Shown: positions 1-7,611 of the stretch, piece by piece
How positions within the stretch are numbered: the first letter of the stretch is position 1
Layout of the letters: each line of letters begins with the position of its first letter
NCBI GenBank assembly: GCA_050331335.1
Contig: JBHJGY010000002.1
Coordinates: forward strand, 1-59,302
DNA length: 59,302 bases
Direction: 5' to 3'
DNA from: Thermohalobaculum sp050331335
GTDB lineage: Bacteria; Pseudomonadota; Alphaproteobacteria; Rhodobacterales; Rhodobacteraceae
Notes under the pieces: generated by a model
Databases searched by the model: none
The model's input: only the letters and a program-made list of their open reading frames with translations
Told to the model about the DNA's origin: nothing
Position numbers and translations under genes: made by a program

Positions 1-60
1 CCCCGGGGGGCCGGTGGGGGCTGGGGGGGCCGGGGGGCGCCGGGAGGCGGGGGGCGCGGC
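1..60 (+). other. G-run cluster, potential G-quadruplex
   Basis: Four G-runs of 5 to 7 bases (5-10, 16-20, 23-29, 32-37) are separated by loops of 2 to 5 bases, followed by shorter G-runs to about 59. This matches the general pattern of an intramolecular G-quadruplex on the plus strand. It lies beyond the 3' end of ruvB, so a ruvB transcript running on would be C-rich here. No open frame with a start could be supported on either strand. The position at the window edge leaves its full extent unknown. Confidence 0.5.
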
Positions 61-73
61 GCCCCGGTGGTCC

Positions 74-108
74 GCGGTCTGCGGGGGCTCGACGCCCCGG
101 CAGACCGC
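74..108 (-). terminator. Strong stem-loop just after ruvB
   Basis: Inverted repeat with arms GCGGTCTGC (74-82) and GCAGACCGC (100-108), extended inward by GGGGC/GCCCC after one mismatch, leaving a 5-base loop. On the minus strand it begins about 15 bases after the ruvB stop. No T-run follows, so it could be an imperfect intrinsic terminator or a 3' end that protects the ruvCAB mRNA. Confidence 0.55.
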
Positions 109-123
109 GCCCTCCTCGCGCGC

Positions 124-1185
124 TCAGTCCTCGAATAGCCCGCCCTGCCCGGCCGCAGCCGGAGGGTCCAGTCCCAAATGCCGCCATGCTCCGGGCGTTA
201 GCAACCGCCCGCGCGGGGTGCGAGCGATCAGCCCCGCTTGCAACAAATAGGGCTCCACCACCTCCTCGAGTGCATCGCGGGCCTCCGACAACGCAGCCGA
301 CAGTGTCTCGATCCCAACGGGCCCCCCGCCATAGTGCTCGGCGATCAGGCGCAGATATCGCCGGTCCGCCCCGTCGAGCCCCAGCGCATCGACCCCCAGC
401 CGAGCCAGCGCCCCGTCCGCCACCTCCCGCGTCAGCTGTCCCCCCGCCTCGACCAGCGCAAAATCCGCCACCCGCCGCAACAGCCGACCCGCGATCCGCG
501 GCGTCCCCCGCGCCCGCGCCGCGATCTCCGCGACGCCACCCGCTTCCGCCGCAAGTCCCATCAGCCCCGCCGCCCGCGCAACGATCCGGCCCAGCTCATC
601 GGCGGTGTAGAATTCGAGCCTAACGGGGATGCCAAACCTGTCCCTGAGCGGGGTGGTCAAAAGCCCCAGCCGCGTCGTTGCCCCGATCAGCGTAAAGGGC
701 TGCAACCCGATCCGCACCGTTCGCGCCGCCGGCCCCTCGCCGAACACGAGATCAAGCTCGAAGTCCTCCATCGCCGGGTAGAGGATCTCCTCCACCACCG
801 CGGAGAGGCGGTGGATTTCGTCGATGAAGAGCACGTCGCGCGCTTCGAGATTGGTCAGCACAGCGGCGAGATCGCCCGGTTTGGCGATCACCGGCCCAGA
901 GGTCATCCGAAACCCCACGCCGAGTTCTTTGGCGACGATCTGGGCCAGCGTCGTCTTACCCAAACCCGGGGGGCCATATAGCAACAGATGGTCCATCGCT
1001 TCGCCGCGGCGCCGCGCAGCCTCGATAAAGACCGCAAGATTGGCGCGCGCCGCCGCTTGGCCGGTAAACTCCGCAAGCCGCGACGGGCGCAGCGCCCGTT
1101 CCGGAGCGTCTGCTTCATCGGCTTCGGGACGCAGCACCGGGTTGGGCAGGGGCGGAACGGGTGGCTCGATGTCGGATCCAGGCAT
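124..1185 (-). CDS. ruvB: Holliday junction branch-migration helicase RuvB
   Basis: RuvB is the AAA+ motor that, as hexameric rings with the RuvA tetramer, drives branch migration of Holliday junctions. The 353-residue protein is full length. A Walker A motif (GPPGLGKTT) lies near residue 71, Walker B plus sensor sequence (LFIDEIHRL) near residue 118, and the RuvB signature GATTRLGLLTTPLRDRFG near residue 168 contains the arginine finger. The C-terminal winged helix is present (IETLSAALSE region). It is the last gene of ruvC-ruvA-ruvB on the minus strand, with only 9 bases between it and ruvA, so co-transcription is likely. The N-terminus carries a somewhat proline-rich 25-residue lead. Confidence 0.97.
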   Translation of the reverse strand: MPGSDIEPPVPPLPNPVLRPEADEADAPERALRPSRLAEFTGQAAARANLAVFIEAARRRGEAMDHLLLYGPPGLGKTTLAQIVAKELGVGFRMTSGPVIAKPGDLAAVLTNLEARDVLFIDEIHRLSAVVEEILYPAMEDFELDLVFGEGPAARTVRIGLQPFTLIGATTRLGLLTTPLRDRFGIPVRLEFYTADELGRIVARAAGLMGLAAEAGGVAEIAARARGTPRIAGRLLRRVADFALVEAGGQLTREVADGALARLGVDALGLDGADRRYLRLIAEHYGGGPVGIETLSAALSEARDALEEVVEPYLLQAGLIARTPRGRLLTPGAWRHLGLDPPAAAGQGGLFED

Positions 1186-1194
1186 TGCGCTGTC

Positions 1195-1875
1195 TTAGAG
1201 ATCCGGGGCGAGCCGCTTCAAGGCCGCGCGGATCATCTCGGCGGCCTCGGTCGCGCCGTCTTGCCCCGCCTCTGCCACCGCCCGTGCCGCCTCGCTCCGC
1301 TCGTAGCCCAGGTTCAGGAGCGCCGAGAGCGCGTCCGCCGCAGCGTCGGGCACCGGCTGGGGCGCACCCGCCTCGGGATGGCCCGGATCGACCGCAGCTC
1401 CGTCCGAGCCGATATCGGACGCCACTGCCCCGGGCACGGCCACGCGCCCGGCCGTTGCGCCGAGGGCCATCACAGCGGCCGCTTTGTCCTCCAGCTCGTT
1501 GACGATCCGCGCCGCGAGCTTGGGACCGACCCCGGGCGCGCGGCGCAGCGTCGCGGCATTTCCGAGCACCAGCGCCCGGCTCACGCCGTCGGGCCCCAGG
1601 GCATCGACAATCTGCAGCGCCAGCCGCGGCCCGACACCTTGCACCGAGGTCAACAGCCGGTGCCATTCCCGCTCCTCCAGCGTGCGAAAACCCAGCAGCT
1701 GCAGCAAATCCTCGCGCACGACCAATTCGGTGTAGAGCGCGGCGACGAGGCCGGGCGCTGGAAGGGCCGCGAGCGTTCCCGGTGCGCAATAGACCACATA
1801 GCCGACACCGCCCGCTTCGATCAGCGCATGATCGGCAGCGACATAGTCGACCCGGCCACTCAGCTTCCCGATCAT
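1195..1875 (-). CDS. ruvA: Holliday junction DNA-binding protein RuvA
   Basis: RuvA binds four-way junctions as a tetramer and loads RuvB. The 226-residue frame begins MIGKLSGRVDYV, the canonical RuvA start; the open frame continues upstream to 2094 but that part overlaps ruvC and does not resemble RuvA. Helix-hairpin-helix repeats are visible (TSVQGVGPRLALQIVDAL and RAPGVGPKLAARIVNELED). The C-terminal RuvB-contact domain (ALLNLGYERSEAARAV) follows an Ala/Pro/Asp-rich linker of roughly 30 residues. It lies 13 bases after ruvC and 9 before ruvB. Confidence 0.96.
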   Translation of the reverse strand: MIGKLSGRVDYVAADHALIEAGGVGYVVYCAPGTLAALPAPGLVAALYTELVVREDLLQLLGFRTLEEREWHRLLTSVQGVGPRLALQIVDALGPDGVSRALVLGNAATLRRAPGVGPKLAARIVNELEDKAAAVMALGATAGRVAVPGAVASDIGSDGAAVDPGHPEAGAPQPVPDAAADALSALLNLGYERSEAARAVAEAGQDGATEAAEMIRAALKRLAPDL

Positions 1876-1888
1876 GGGCGCACAGCCT

Positions 1889-2389
1889 TCACGCCCGAAT
1901 CGCGCGGTCGCGCGCGGCCTGCGCCCCGGCAGCCCAGGCATGGGCGATGGCGATGGCGAGGGCGTCTGCGGCATCGGGTGTCTCGGGTCGGGCGCCCGGC
2001 AGCAGCAGCCGGACCATATGGGCCACCTGCTCTTTATCCGCATGGCCGACGCCGACGACGGCCTTCTTGACCGCATTCGGGGCGTATTCGGCAACCGGGA
2101 TCCCGGCGCGCGCGGGCACCAAGAGTGCCACGGCTCGGGCCTGGCCGAGCTTGAGCGTGGCGGCGGCGTCGCGGTTGACGAAGGTCTGCTCTACCGCCGC
2201 CGCCTGGGGCGCATGTTCGACAAAAACGGCCTCCAGCGCCTCGTAAAGACGGGCCAGCCGGATCGCGAGCGGGCCATCGGCGGAGCGGCAGACCCCCCAG
2301 CCGATGGCGGTCAAGCGACCGGCCCGGGTCTCGACGACGCCCCAACCGGTCTGCCTGAGCCCCGGATCGATCCCGATCACGCGCATCAT
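1889..2389 (-). CDS. ruvC: Holliday junction resolvase RuvC
   Basis: RuvC is the dimeric endonuclease that cuts Holliday junctions processed by RuvAB. The RNase H-like fold motifs are visible: IGIDPGLRQTGWG with the first catalytic Asp, AAVEQTFVNRDAAATLKLGQARA with the catalytic Glu, and the C-terminal PDAADALAIAIAHAW with the last acidic pair. Two ATG codons stand in tandem at 2389 and 2386; a GGAGG about 6 bases upstream fits the first. The frame extends 9 codons further up to 2416, which is less likely. It is the first gene of ruvCAB. No LexA-type SOS box was seen just upstream. Confidence 0.95.
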   Translation of the reverse strand: MMRVIGIDPGLRQTGWGVVETRAGRLTAIGWGVCRSADGPLAIRLARLYEALEAVFVEHAPQAAAVEQTFVNRDAAATLKLGQARAVALLVPARAGIPVAEYAPNAVKKAVVGVGHADKEQVAHMVRLLLPGARPETPDAADALAIAIAHAWAAGAQAARDRAIRA

Positions 2390-2649
2390 GCCGCGCCTCC
2401 CTTCATGCTTTTGCAACGCTTAGCGAGAACTGCCGCTCGGGGCCAGCGGTCGTGACCAAAAAGCAGCGGGAAAGCGACATTCTCGGATGCAACCGCGACA
2501 GCCCGGCATTGCAGCGCGGCATTTGCAGAAAGTGCAAGCGAGCCATGCGGTTATGGCAATTCTCCCGGCGCCCCATCTGCTCCATATACTCCCCCATGAA
2601 CGCCGAATATGGCGCATCCGCATCACCTGTCCGAGCAGAGACGACACAC

Positions 2650-2796
2650 ATGACCCAGATTCTGAGCACCCTGACCGCCCGCCTCATCGCCTGGCTCGAG
2701 GCCCGCCGCACGGTCGACTTCCTCGCCGCCAAGACCCCCGACCAGCGGGAAGATCTCGGCCTGACCATCTCCGATATGCGCATCCTCGGCGCCTGA
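2650..2796 (+). CDS. DUF1127-like mini-protein, 48 aa
   Basis: The 48-residue protein starts MTQILSTLTARLIAWLEARR and ends with REDLGLTISDMRILGA. The arrangement of an amphipathic basic helix followed by an L-x-D-x-GL(T/S)-x-x-D motif matches DUF1127 (YjiS-like) proteins, known in alphaproteobacteria as stress-induced, RNA-associated small proteins. The C-terminal Phe/Arg tail usual in this family is replaced by RILGA, so it is a short variant. A second family member follows 182 bases downstream on the same strand. The open frame begins further upstream (2452) but that extension has no family resemblance. A TATACT sequence at 2585-2590 could be a -10 element; no clear -35 was seen. Confidence 0.7.
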   Translation: MTQILSTLTARLIAWLEARRTVDFLAAKTPDQREDLGLTISDMRILGA

Positions 2797-2978
2797 CCGC
2801 TGCGCTCCAGAACGCCGCTTTAACAACGCCGTCGTCACAGCGCCCGAAACGGGGCGCCAAACTCGCTGACCGGCTGGCACGCGCGTCCACACCCGTGGTG
2901 CGCGTTGTCCTACTGCCCCGAATGTCCCGGCTAACCCCCGGGGCCGCCGCCAACCCTGATGTAACAAGGCATAAGACC

Positions 2979-3194
2979 ATGGCCGTCGAGATCAAAACCC
3001 GCAGCCTTCCTCTGGGCGCACTCACCATCCACCGCACGGTAAACGCCGTTATCGACCTGGCGGAGAGCATCGCTGAGTGGAACCGCGCCCGCAATACCGC
3101 GTCGCAGCTCACCCGGCTCAGCCCGCACAGCCTCCACGACATTGGCCTGACCCAGGCGGATGTCGAGCGCTTTGCCCGCACCGGCCGCTGGTGA
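2979..3194 (+). CDS. DUF1127 domain protein, 71 aa
   Basis: The 71-residue protein has the full DUF1127 layout: a variable N-terminus, an amphipathic helix (IAEWNRARNTASQLTRL) and the signature LHDIGLTQADVERFARTGRW at the C-terminus. DUF1127 proteins in Rhodobacter and Agrobacterium are small, highly expressed under stress and linked to RNA turnover or phosphate and carbon physiology; a role here is inference. The ATG at 2979 was chosen because the upstream part of the open frame (from 2487) is unlike the family. It is the second of two DUF1127-like genes in tandem and converges on prmA. Confidence 0.85.
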   Translation: MAVEIKTRSLPLGALTIHRTVNAVIDLAESIAEWNRARNTASQLTRLSPHSLHDIGLTQADVERFARTGRW

Positions 3195-3242
3195 TCTGAC
3201 CGCGACAGCGGCCCCCCTGCGCTGCGCTGCGCCGTTGCGCAC

Positions 3243-4163
3243 TTACCAATCAGCGCTCCGCTCGGCCCCCGGTACAACGGGGCCGAGCCAGCCGCGGCGG
3301 CTTGCGACGAGAAGGGTCGTCCAACCGGCAAGCGTCACAGTCGCGACCACCCGGAGCCCGTGGCCGCGAAAGACAGCTGCAACCCCTGCGGCCTGCGCGG
3401 CCAAGAGCCCTGACAACACCGCAATTCCCTGCGGCGCCAAGTGGCGCGCGATCTCGGGCGCGAGCCGCTTAAGGGCGCCCGCGAGAATATTTGCGAAAAT
3501 CAAGTCGTAGGGCGCCGTGCGTCGGATCACCGGATTGCGGAACCCTGGCGCGCAAACGGCAACCAGCGGCGGGGCGATGCGATTGACCCGCGCATTGGCC
3601 GCCGCCGTGGCCGCCGCCACGTCTTCGATGTCCGACGCCACCGCGAATGCTCGGAACCGTCGAACCGCCGCCATCGCCAGAACCCCGGTCCCGCAGCCAA
3701 TATCCGCCACCCGCTCGGCGACAAGCCCAACCTGCGCGATCCGATCCAGCGCTAACAGACAACCCTGAGTGGTGGCATGATGCCCGGTGCCGAAAGCCAT
3801 CGCCGCTTCGATCCTCAGACCGATCTCATGCGCTCCGATCTGGTCGGCATCATGCCCGCCATGAACGACGAAGCGCCCTGCCCGCACCGGATGCAACTCG
3901 CGCCGCACCTGGGCCACCCAGTCGGTATCATCGAGCCGGCTGACCGCGAAAGGATTGGCCCCGAACGCGACGGCCAAGATCGCGAGACCCGTCTGGTCAG
4001 GCGGCTGCGAGAAATAGCCCCCGACTTCCCACAGCCCGGAGCCATCCTCCAATTCGAATACGCCGACCCCCATCGGCGCGTCCGGCAGCCGCTCAAGCGC
4101 CTCCCCGAGCGCTTCGGCCCGGTCGCGCCCGAGAAGCGTCGTCATCGCGGTCCATGTGCTCAT
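3243..4163 (-). CDS. prmA: Ribosomal protein L11 methyltransferase PrmA
   Basis: PrmA trimethylates lysines and the N-terminus of ribosomal protein L11 using S-adenosylmethionine. The 306-residue protein has the N-terminal substrate-recognition domain, then the PrmA marker AMAFGTGHHATTQGCL (near residue 123), SAM motif I DIGCGTGVLAMAA (near residue 153), and the motif FANILAGALKRLAPEI, where PrmA usually has an Asn-Ile-Leu run. Length matches alphaproteobacterial members. It sits 141 bases downstream of msrA on the same strand and may be co-transcribed. Confidence 0.93.
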   Translation of the reverse strand: MSTWTAMTTLLGRDRAEALGEALERLPDAPMGVGVFELEDGSGLWEVGGYFSQPPDQTGLAILAVAFGANPFAVSRLDDTDWVAQVRRELHPVRAGRFVVHGGHDADQIGAHEIGLRIEAAMAFGTGHHATTQGCLLALDRIAQVGLVAERVADIGCGTGVLAMAAVRRFRAFAVASDIEDVAAATAAANARVNRIAPPLVAVCAPGFRNPVIRRTAPYDLIFANILAGALKRLAPEIARHLAPQGIAVLSGLLAAQAAGVAAVFRGHGLRVVATVTLAGWTTLLVASRRGWLGPVVPGAERSADW

Positions 4164-4304
4164 GCTTTGCGCTTAGCCGAGGCGGCCGCGCCACGCCAGC
4201 CCTTGGGGCCCAACCGGACCGGCAAATCGTCGTCAGCGCCCCCGATTACACGGCGGACCGAGGCGCGCACCCGCTGCCGAACATTGACCCCAAGGCCGGT
4301 GCCC

Positions 4305-4964
4305 TCAACCGAGGACACCCTCCGGGCAAGTCACGCCGGTGCCACCGACCCCACAATACCCGCCGGGGTTCTTGGCGAGATACTGCTGGTGATAGTCCTC
4401 GGCGAAGAAGAACTCCGGTGCATCCAGGATCTCGGTTGTGATCGCCCCATAGCCAGCCCGGGTCAGCTGCGCCTGAAACGCCGCCATCGACGCGTCGGCT
4501 GCCGCTTTTTGTTCGGGCGAATAGGTGTAAATGCCGGAGCGGTACTGGGTGCCGACATCATTGCCCTGGCGCATACCTTGGGTCGGGTCGTGACCCTCCC
4601 AAAACACTTTAAGCAACGCCTCATAGGTAATCTTTGACGGGTCGAACACGACGAACACCACCTCGGTATGCCCCGTCTGCCCGGAACAGACCTCGCGGTA
4701 GGTCGGGTTGGGCGTCATCCCCGCCGCATAGCCGACCGCGGTCACCCACACCCCGGGCTTGGTCCAGAACATGCGTTCCACGCCCCAAAAACACCCCATG
4801 GCGAACATCGCGGTCTCGGTGCCCGCAGGATACGGGCCCTTGAGCGACCGGCCATTTACGAAGTGGCTCTCAGCGGTCGGGATCGGGGCGGGGCGGCCTG
4901 GCAACGCGGTGCCCGGCGTCGGCATGGCAGGCTTTCGGAAAAGGCTCAGCATACGGGTCTCCAT
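4305..4964 (-). CDS. msrA: Peptide methionine-(S)-S-oxide reductase MsrA
   Basis: MsrA reduces methionine-S-sulfoxide in proteins and free methionine. The catalytic motif GCFWG has Cys58 as nucleophile; Cys204 (GGYCGVGG) and Cys213 near the C-terminus are placed as resolving cysteines. Further MsrA motifs are present: YREVCSGQTGHTEVV, FWEGHDPTQGMRQGNDVGTQYRS. The 219-residue length fits the long form of the family. A second methionine-sulfoxide repair gene, msrP, lies about 40 kb away in this window. Confidence 0.96.
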   Translation of the reverse strand: METRMLSLFRKPAMPTPGTALPGRPAPIPTAESHFVNGRSLKGPYPAGTETAMFAMGCFWGVERMFWTKPGVWVTAVGYAAGMTPNPTYREVCSGQTGHTEVVFVVFDPSKITYEALLKVFWEGHDPTQGMRQGNDVGTQYRSGIYTYSPEQKAAADASMAAFQAQLTRAGYGAITTEILDAPEFFFAEDYHQQYLAKNPGGYCGVGGTGVTCPEGVLG

Positions 4965-5068
4965 CCTTCCGGCTCTTTCCTAATCTAGGCGCTACGGCTG
5001 TCCGTCCAAATGCCCTACCCGGCACCAATTGATCAGGACAATCAGCCGCGCGGGCTCCAACAAAATGT

Positions 5069-5083
5069 GAACATTAACCGAAC
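5069..5083 (+). promoter_or_regulatory. SOS box (LexA operator) upstream of uvrD
   Basis: The direct repeat GAAC-N7-GAAC occupies 5069-5083, and a third GAAC follows at once (5084-5087). GAAC/GTTC-N7-GAAC/GTTC is the established LexA operator of alphaproteobacteria, including Rhodobacter. It ends 30 bases before the first possible uvrD start. A TTTATC at 5090-5095 could be the -10 element, which would place the box over the promoter as expected for repression. Confidence 0.7.
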
Positions 5084-5113
5084 GAACACTTTATCTGGGG
5101 CCGATCTGACGCT

Positions 5114-7537
5114 ATGCTCCACCTCATGTCCGAGCAGAATGTCAGCGAAGCGCCAGACTTCGACGATTGGCCAGAACCACCCCTCTCCGCGCGTGCCGCG
5201 GCTCCTGCACCCTATCTTGCCGGGCTGAATCCTGCCCAGGAAGAGGCCGTGCGCGCGCTCGACGGCCCCGTTCTTGTGCTTGCAGGCGCTGGCACCGGCA
5301 AGACCCGCGTGCTCACCACCCGGCTTGCGCATCTGATCCACGAACGCCGCGCATGGCCCAGCCAGATCCTCGCGGTCACCTTCACCAACAAGGCCGCGCG
5401 CGAGATGAAGGCCCGCTGTGCCACGCTCCTCGGCGGGCCGGTGGAAGGGCTGCCCTGGCTCGGCACCTTCCACGCGATCTCGGTCAAAATCCTGCGGCGC
5501 CATGCGGAGCTCGTCGACCTGAAGTCAAATTTCACAATCCTCGACACCGACGACCAGATCCGCCTGATCAAGCAGATCTTGAGCGCCGAGGGGATCGACG
5601 AGAAGCGCTGGCCCGCTCGGGTCTTCGCCTCGCTGCTCGACCGTTGGAAGAACCGCGCGCAGAAGCCGGCCCAGGTGCCGGCCGACGAGCAGGGATTTGC
5701 CGGCAACCGCGCGGTGGCTCTATACGAGGCTTATCAAGCGCGGTTGCGCACCCTCAATGCCGTCGACTTCGGCGACCTCCTCTTGCATGTGGTCACGATC
5801 TTCCAGACCCATGAGGACGTACTGTCACAGTATCAGCAGCGCTTCCGGTACATCCTCGTCGACGAATACCAGGACACCAATGTCGCGCAGTATCTGTGGC
5901 TGCGGCTGTTGGCGCAGGGCCATCGCAACATCTGCTGCGTGGGCGATGACGACCAATCGATCTATGGCTGGCGGGGCGCCGAGGTCGGCAACATCCTGCG
6001 CTTCGAAACCGATTTCCCAGGCGCCCAAGTGATCCGGCTCGAGCAGAACTACCGCTCGACGCCAGAGATCCTCGGCGCCGCCTCCGGCATGATCGCGGCC
6101 AACCAGGGCCGTCTCGGCAAGACCCTCTGGACCGAGGCCAATGGCGGCGAGAAAGTCCGGCTGATCGGTCACTGGGACGGCGAGGAGGAGGCCCGCTGGA
6201 TCGGGGAGGAAGTGGAAGCGGCAAGCCGCGGCACCCGCGGGCATGAGCCCCTCTCGCTGGACGAGATGGCGATCCTCGTGCGGGCCTCGTTCCAGATGCG
6301 TGCCTTTGAGGACCGGTTTCTGACCATCGGCCTGCCCTATCGGGTGATCGGCGGCCCGCGGTTCTACGAGCGGATGGAGATCCGCGACGCGATGGCCTAT
6401 TTCCGCCTCGCCGTCAGCCCGGACGACGATCTGGCGTTCGAGCGCATCGTCAACACCCCGAAACGCGGGCTCGGCGACAAGACCGTGCAGGCGGTTCAGC
6501 GCCTTGCACGGGCGGAGAACGTCTCGCTCATCGACGCCGCCCGTACTGCCGCGGAGGGTGGTCATGGCCTCACTGCGCGGGCGGCGAAGTCCTTCGGCCG
6601 CTTGGTTGGCCAAATCGATCGGTGGCACGCGCTCTCCCAGGGCCCGGTCTCGACTGGGTCGGGGGTCGCACAGATGAGCCATATCGAACTGGCGGAAACC
6701 ATCCTCGACGAAGCCGGTTACACAGCGATGTGGCAGGCGGACAAGTCCCCCGAGGCGCCGGGGCGGCTGGAAAACCTCAAAGAGCTGGTCAACGCGCTCG
6801 AGGGCTTCGAGAACCTCCAGGGGTTCCTCGAGCACGTCTCGCTCGTGATGGATAACGAAACGGAAGAGGCCAGCCCGAAGGTCTCCATCATGACGCTGCA
6901 TGCCGCCAAGGGGCTCGAGTTTCCCGCCGTCTTTCTCCCCGGTTGGGAGGACGGGCTCTTCCCGTCGCAGCGCTCCATGGATGAATCGGGCCTCGCTGGC
7001 CTCGAGGAAGAGCGCCGTCTTGCCTATGTCGGGATTACCCGCGCCCGGCGCCATCTGACCCTCTCCTTCGCGGCTAACCGTCAGATCTACGGGCGCTGGC
7101 AATCGGCCTTACCGTCGCGCTTCATCGACGAACTGCCGCCGCAGCATGTCGAGGTGCTCACCCCGTCCGGGCTTTACGGTGGGCATCATCAAGCGGCCTC
7201 CGCAGTCGGGGCTGCCGGCAGCTCGATGCTCGAGGCGAATGCCGTCAATGCCGACAGTTATAACTCCCCCGGCTGGAAGCGTTTCGCATCGCGGGCCCGG
7301 AGCCGGCCCCTAGATCAGCCGGCGGAGGCCCGGGCGCTGGTCATCGATGCTGCCGCAGCCCCGGCCTTCGAGGCTGGCACCCGGGTGTTTCACCAGAAAT
7401 TCGGCTATGGGCGGGTCGCGTCGGTCGAAGGCGACAAGCTGACGATCGACTTCGAGAAGTCAGGCGAGAAGAAGGTCGTCGCCCGCTTCGTCAGCCGAGC
7501 CGAGAACCAGGCGGGGCCGAGCGACCCGCCCTTCTGA
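5114..7537 (+). CDS. uvrD: ATP-dependent DNA helicase UvrD/PcrA
   Basis: An SF1A 3'-5' helicase for nucleotide excision and mismatch repair. The 807-residue protein carries the Q-motif (LNPAQEEAV), motif I AGAGTGKT at residues 57-64, motif Ia TFTNKAAREMK, motif II ILVDEYQDTN, motif III CVGDDDQSIYGWRGA, motif IV LEQNYRST, motif V MTLHAAKGLEFPAVFLPG and motif VI EERRLAYVGITRARRHL. The C-terminal Tudor-like segment (GTRVFHQKFGYGRVASVEGDKLTIDFEKSGEKKV), the RNA-polymerase contact in UvrD/PcrA, is intact. An alternative ATG lies at 5126 (MSEQNV). The SOS box immediately upstream indicates LexA control. Confidence 0.95.
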   Translation: MLHLMSEQNVSEAPDFDDWPEPPLSARAAAPAPYLAGLNPAQEEAVRALDGPVLVLAGAGTGKTRVLTTRLAHLIHERRAWPSQILAVTFTNKAAREMKARCATLLGGPVEGLPWLGTFHAISVKILRRHAELVDLKSNFTILDTDDQIRLIKQILSAEGIDEKRWPARVFASLLDRWKNRAQKPAQVPADEQGFAGNRAVALYEAYQARLRTLNAVDFGDLLLHVVTIFQTHEDVLSQYQQRFRYILVDEYQDTNVAQYLWLRLLAQGHRNICCVGDDDQSIYGWRGAEVGNILRFETDFPGAQVIRLEQNYRSTPEILGAASGMIAANQGRLGKTLWTEANGGEKVRLIGHWDGEEEARWIGEEVEAASRGTRGHEPLSLDEMAILVRASFQMRAFEDRFLTIGLPYRVIGGPRFYERMEIRDAMAYFRLAVSPDDDLAFERIVNTPKRGLGDKTVQAVQRLARAENVSLIDAARTAAEGGHGLTARAAKSFGRLVGQIDRWHALSQGPVSTGSGVAQMSHIELAETILDEAGYTAMWQADKSPEAPGRLENLKELVNALEGFENLQGFLEHVSLVMDNETEEASPKVSIMTLHAAKGLEFPAVFLPGWEDGLFPSQRSMDESGLAGLEEERRLAYVGITRARRHLTLSFAANRQIYGRWQSALPSRFIDELPPQHVEVLTPSGLYGGHHQAASAVGAAGSSMLEANAVNADSYNSPGWKRFASRARSRPLDQPAEARALVIDAAAAPAFEAGTRVFHQKFGYGRVASVEGDKLTIDFEKSGEKKVVARFVSRAENQAGPSDPPF

Positions 7538-7569
7538 CGCGCCCGCCCTGCGCACCTAGGATAGGCGTC

Positions 7570-7602
7570 GTGCCCGGTTGACAACGGATTGCGCCCGGGC
7601 AC
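7570..7602 (+). terminator. Stem-loop between uvrD and trkH
   Basis: Arms GTGCCCGG (7570-7577) and CCGGGCAC (7595-7602) are perfect complements with a 17-base loop, 32 bases after the uvrD stop. There is no T-run. The loop contains TTGACA (7578-7583), so the same bases may also serve as the -35 of a trkH promoter. Role uncertain. Confidence 0.35.
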
Positions 7603-7611
7603 TCTCCCGAC

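Noticed and set aside
14..250. 78-aa Gly/Arg-rich frame at the left edge
   Set aside because: It is a product of the G-runs and then antisense to ruvB.
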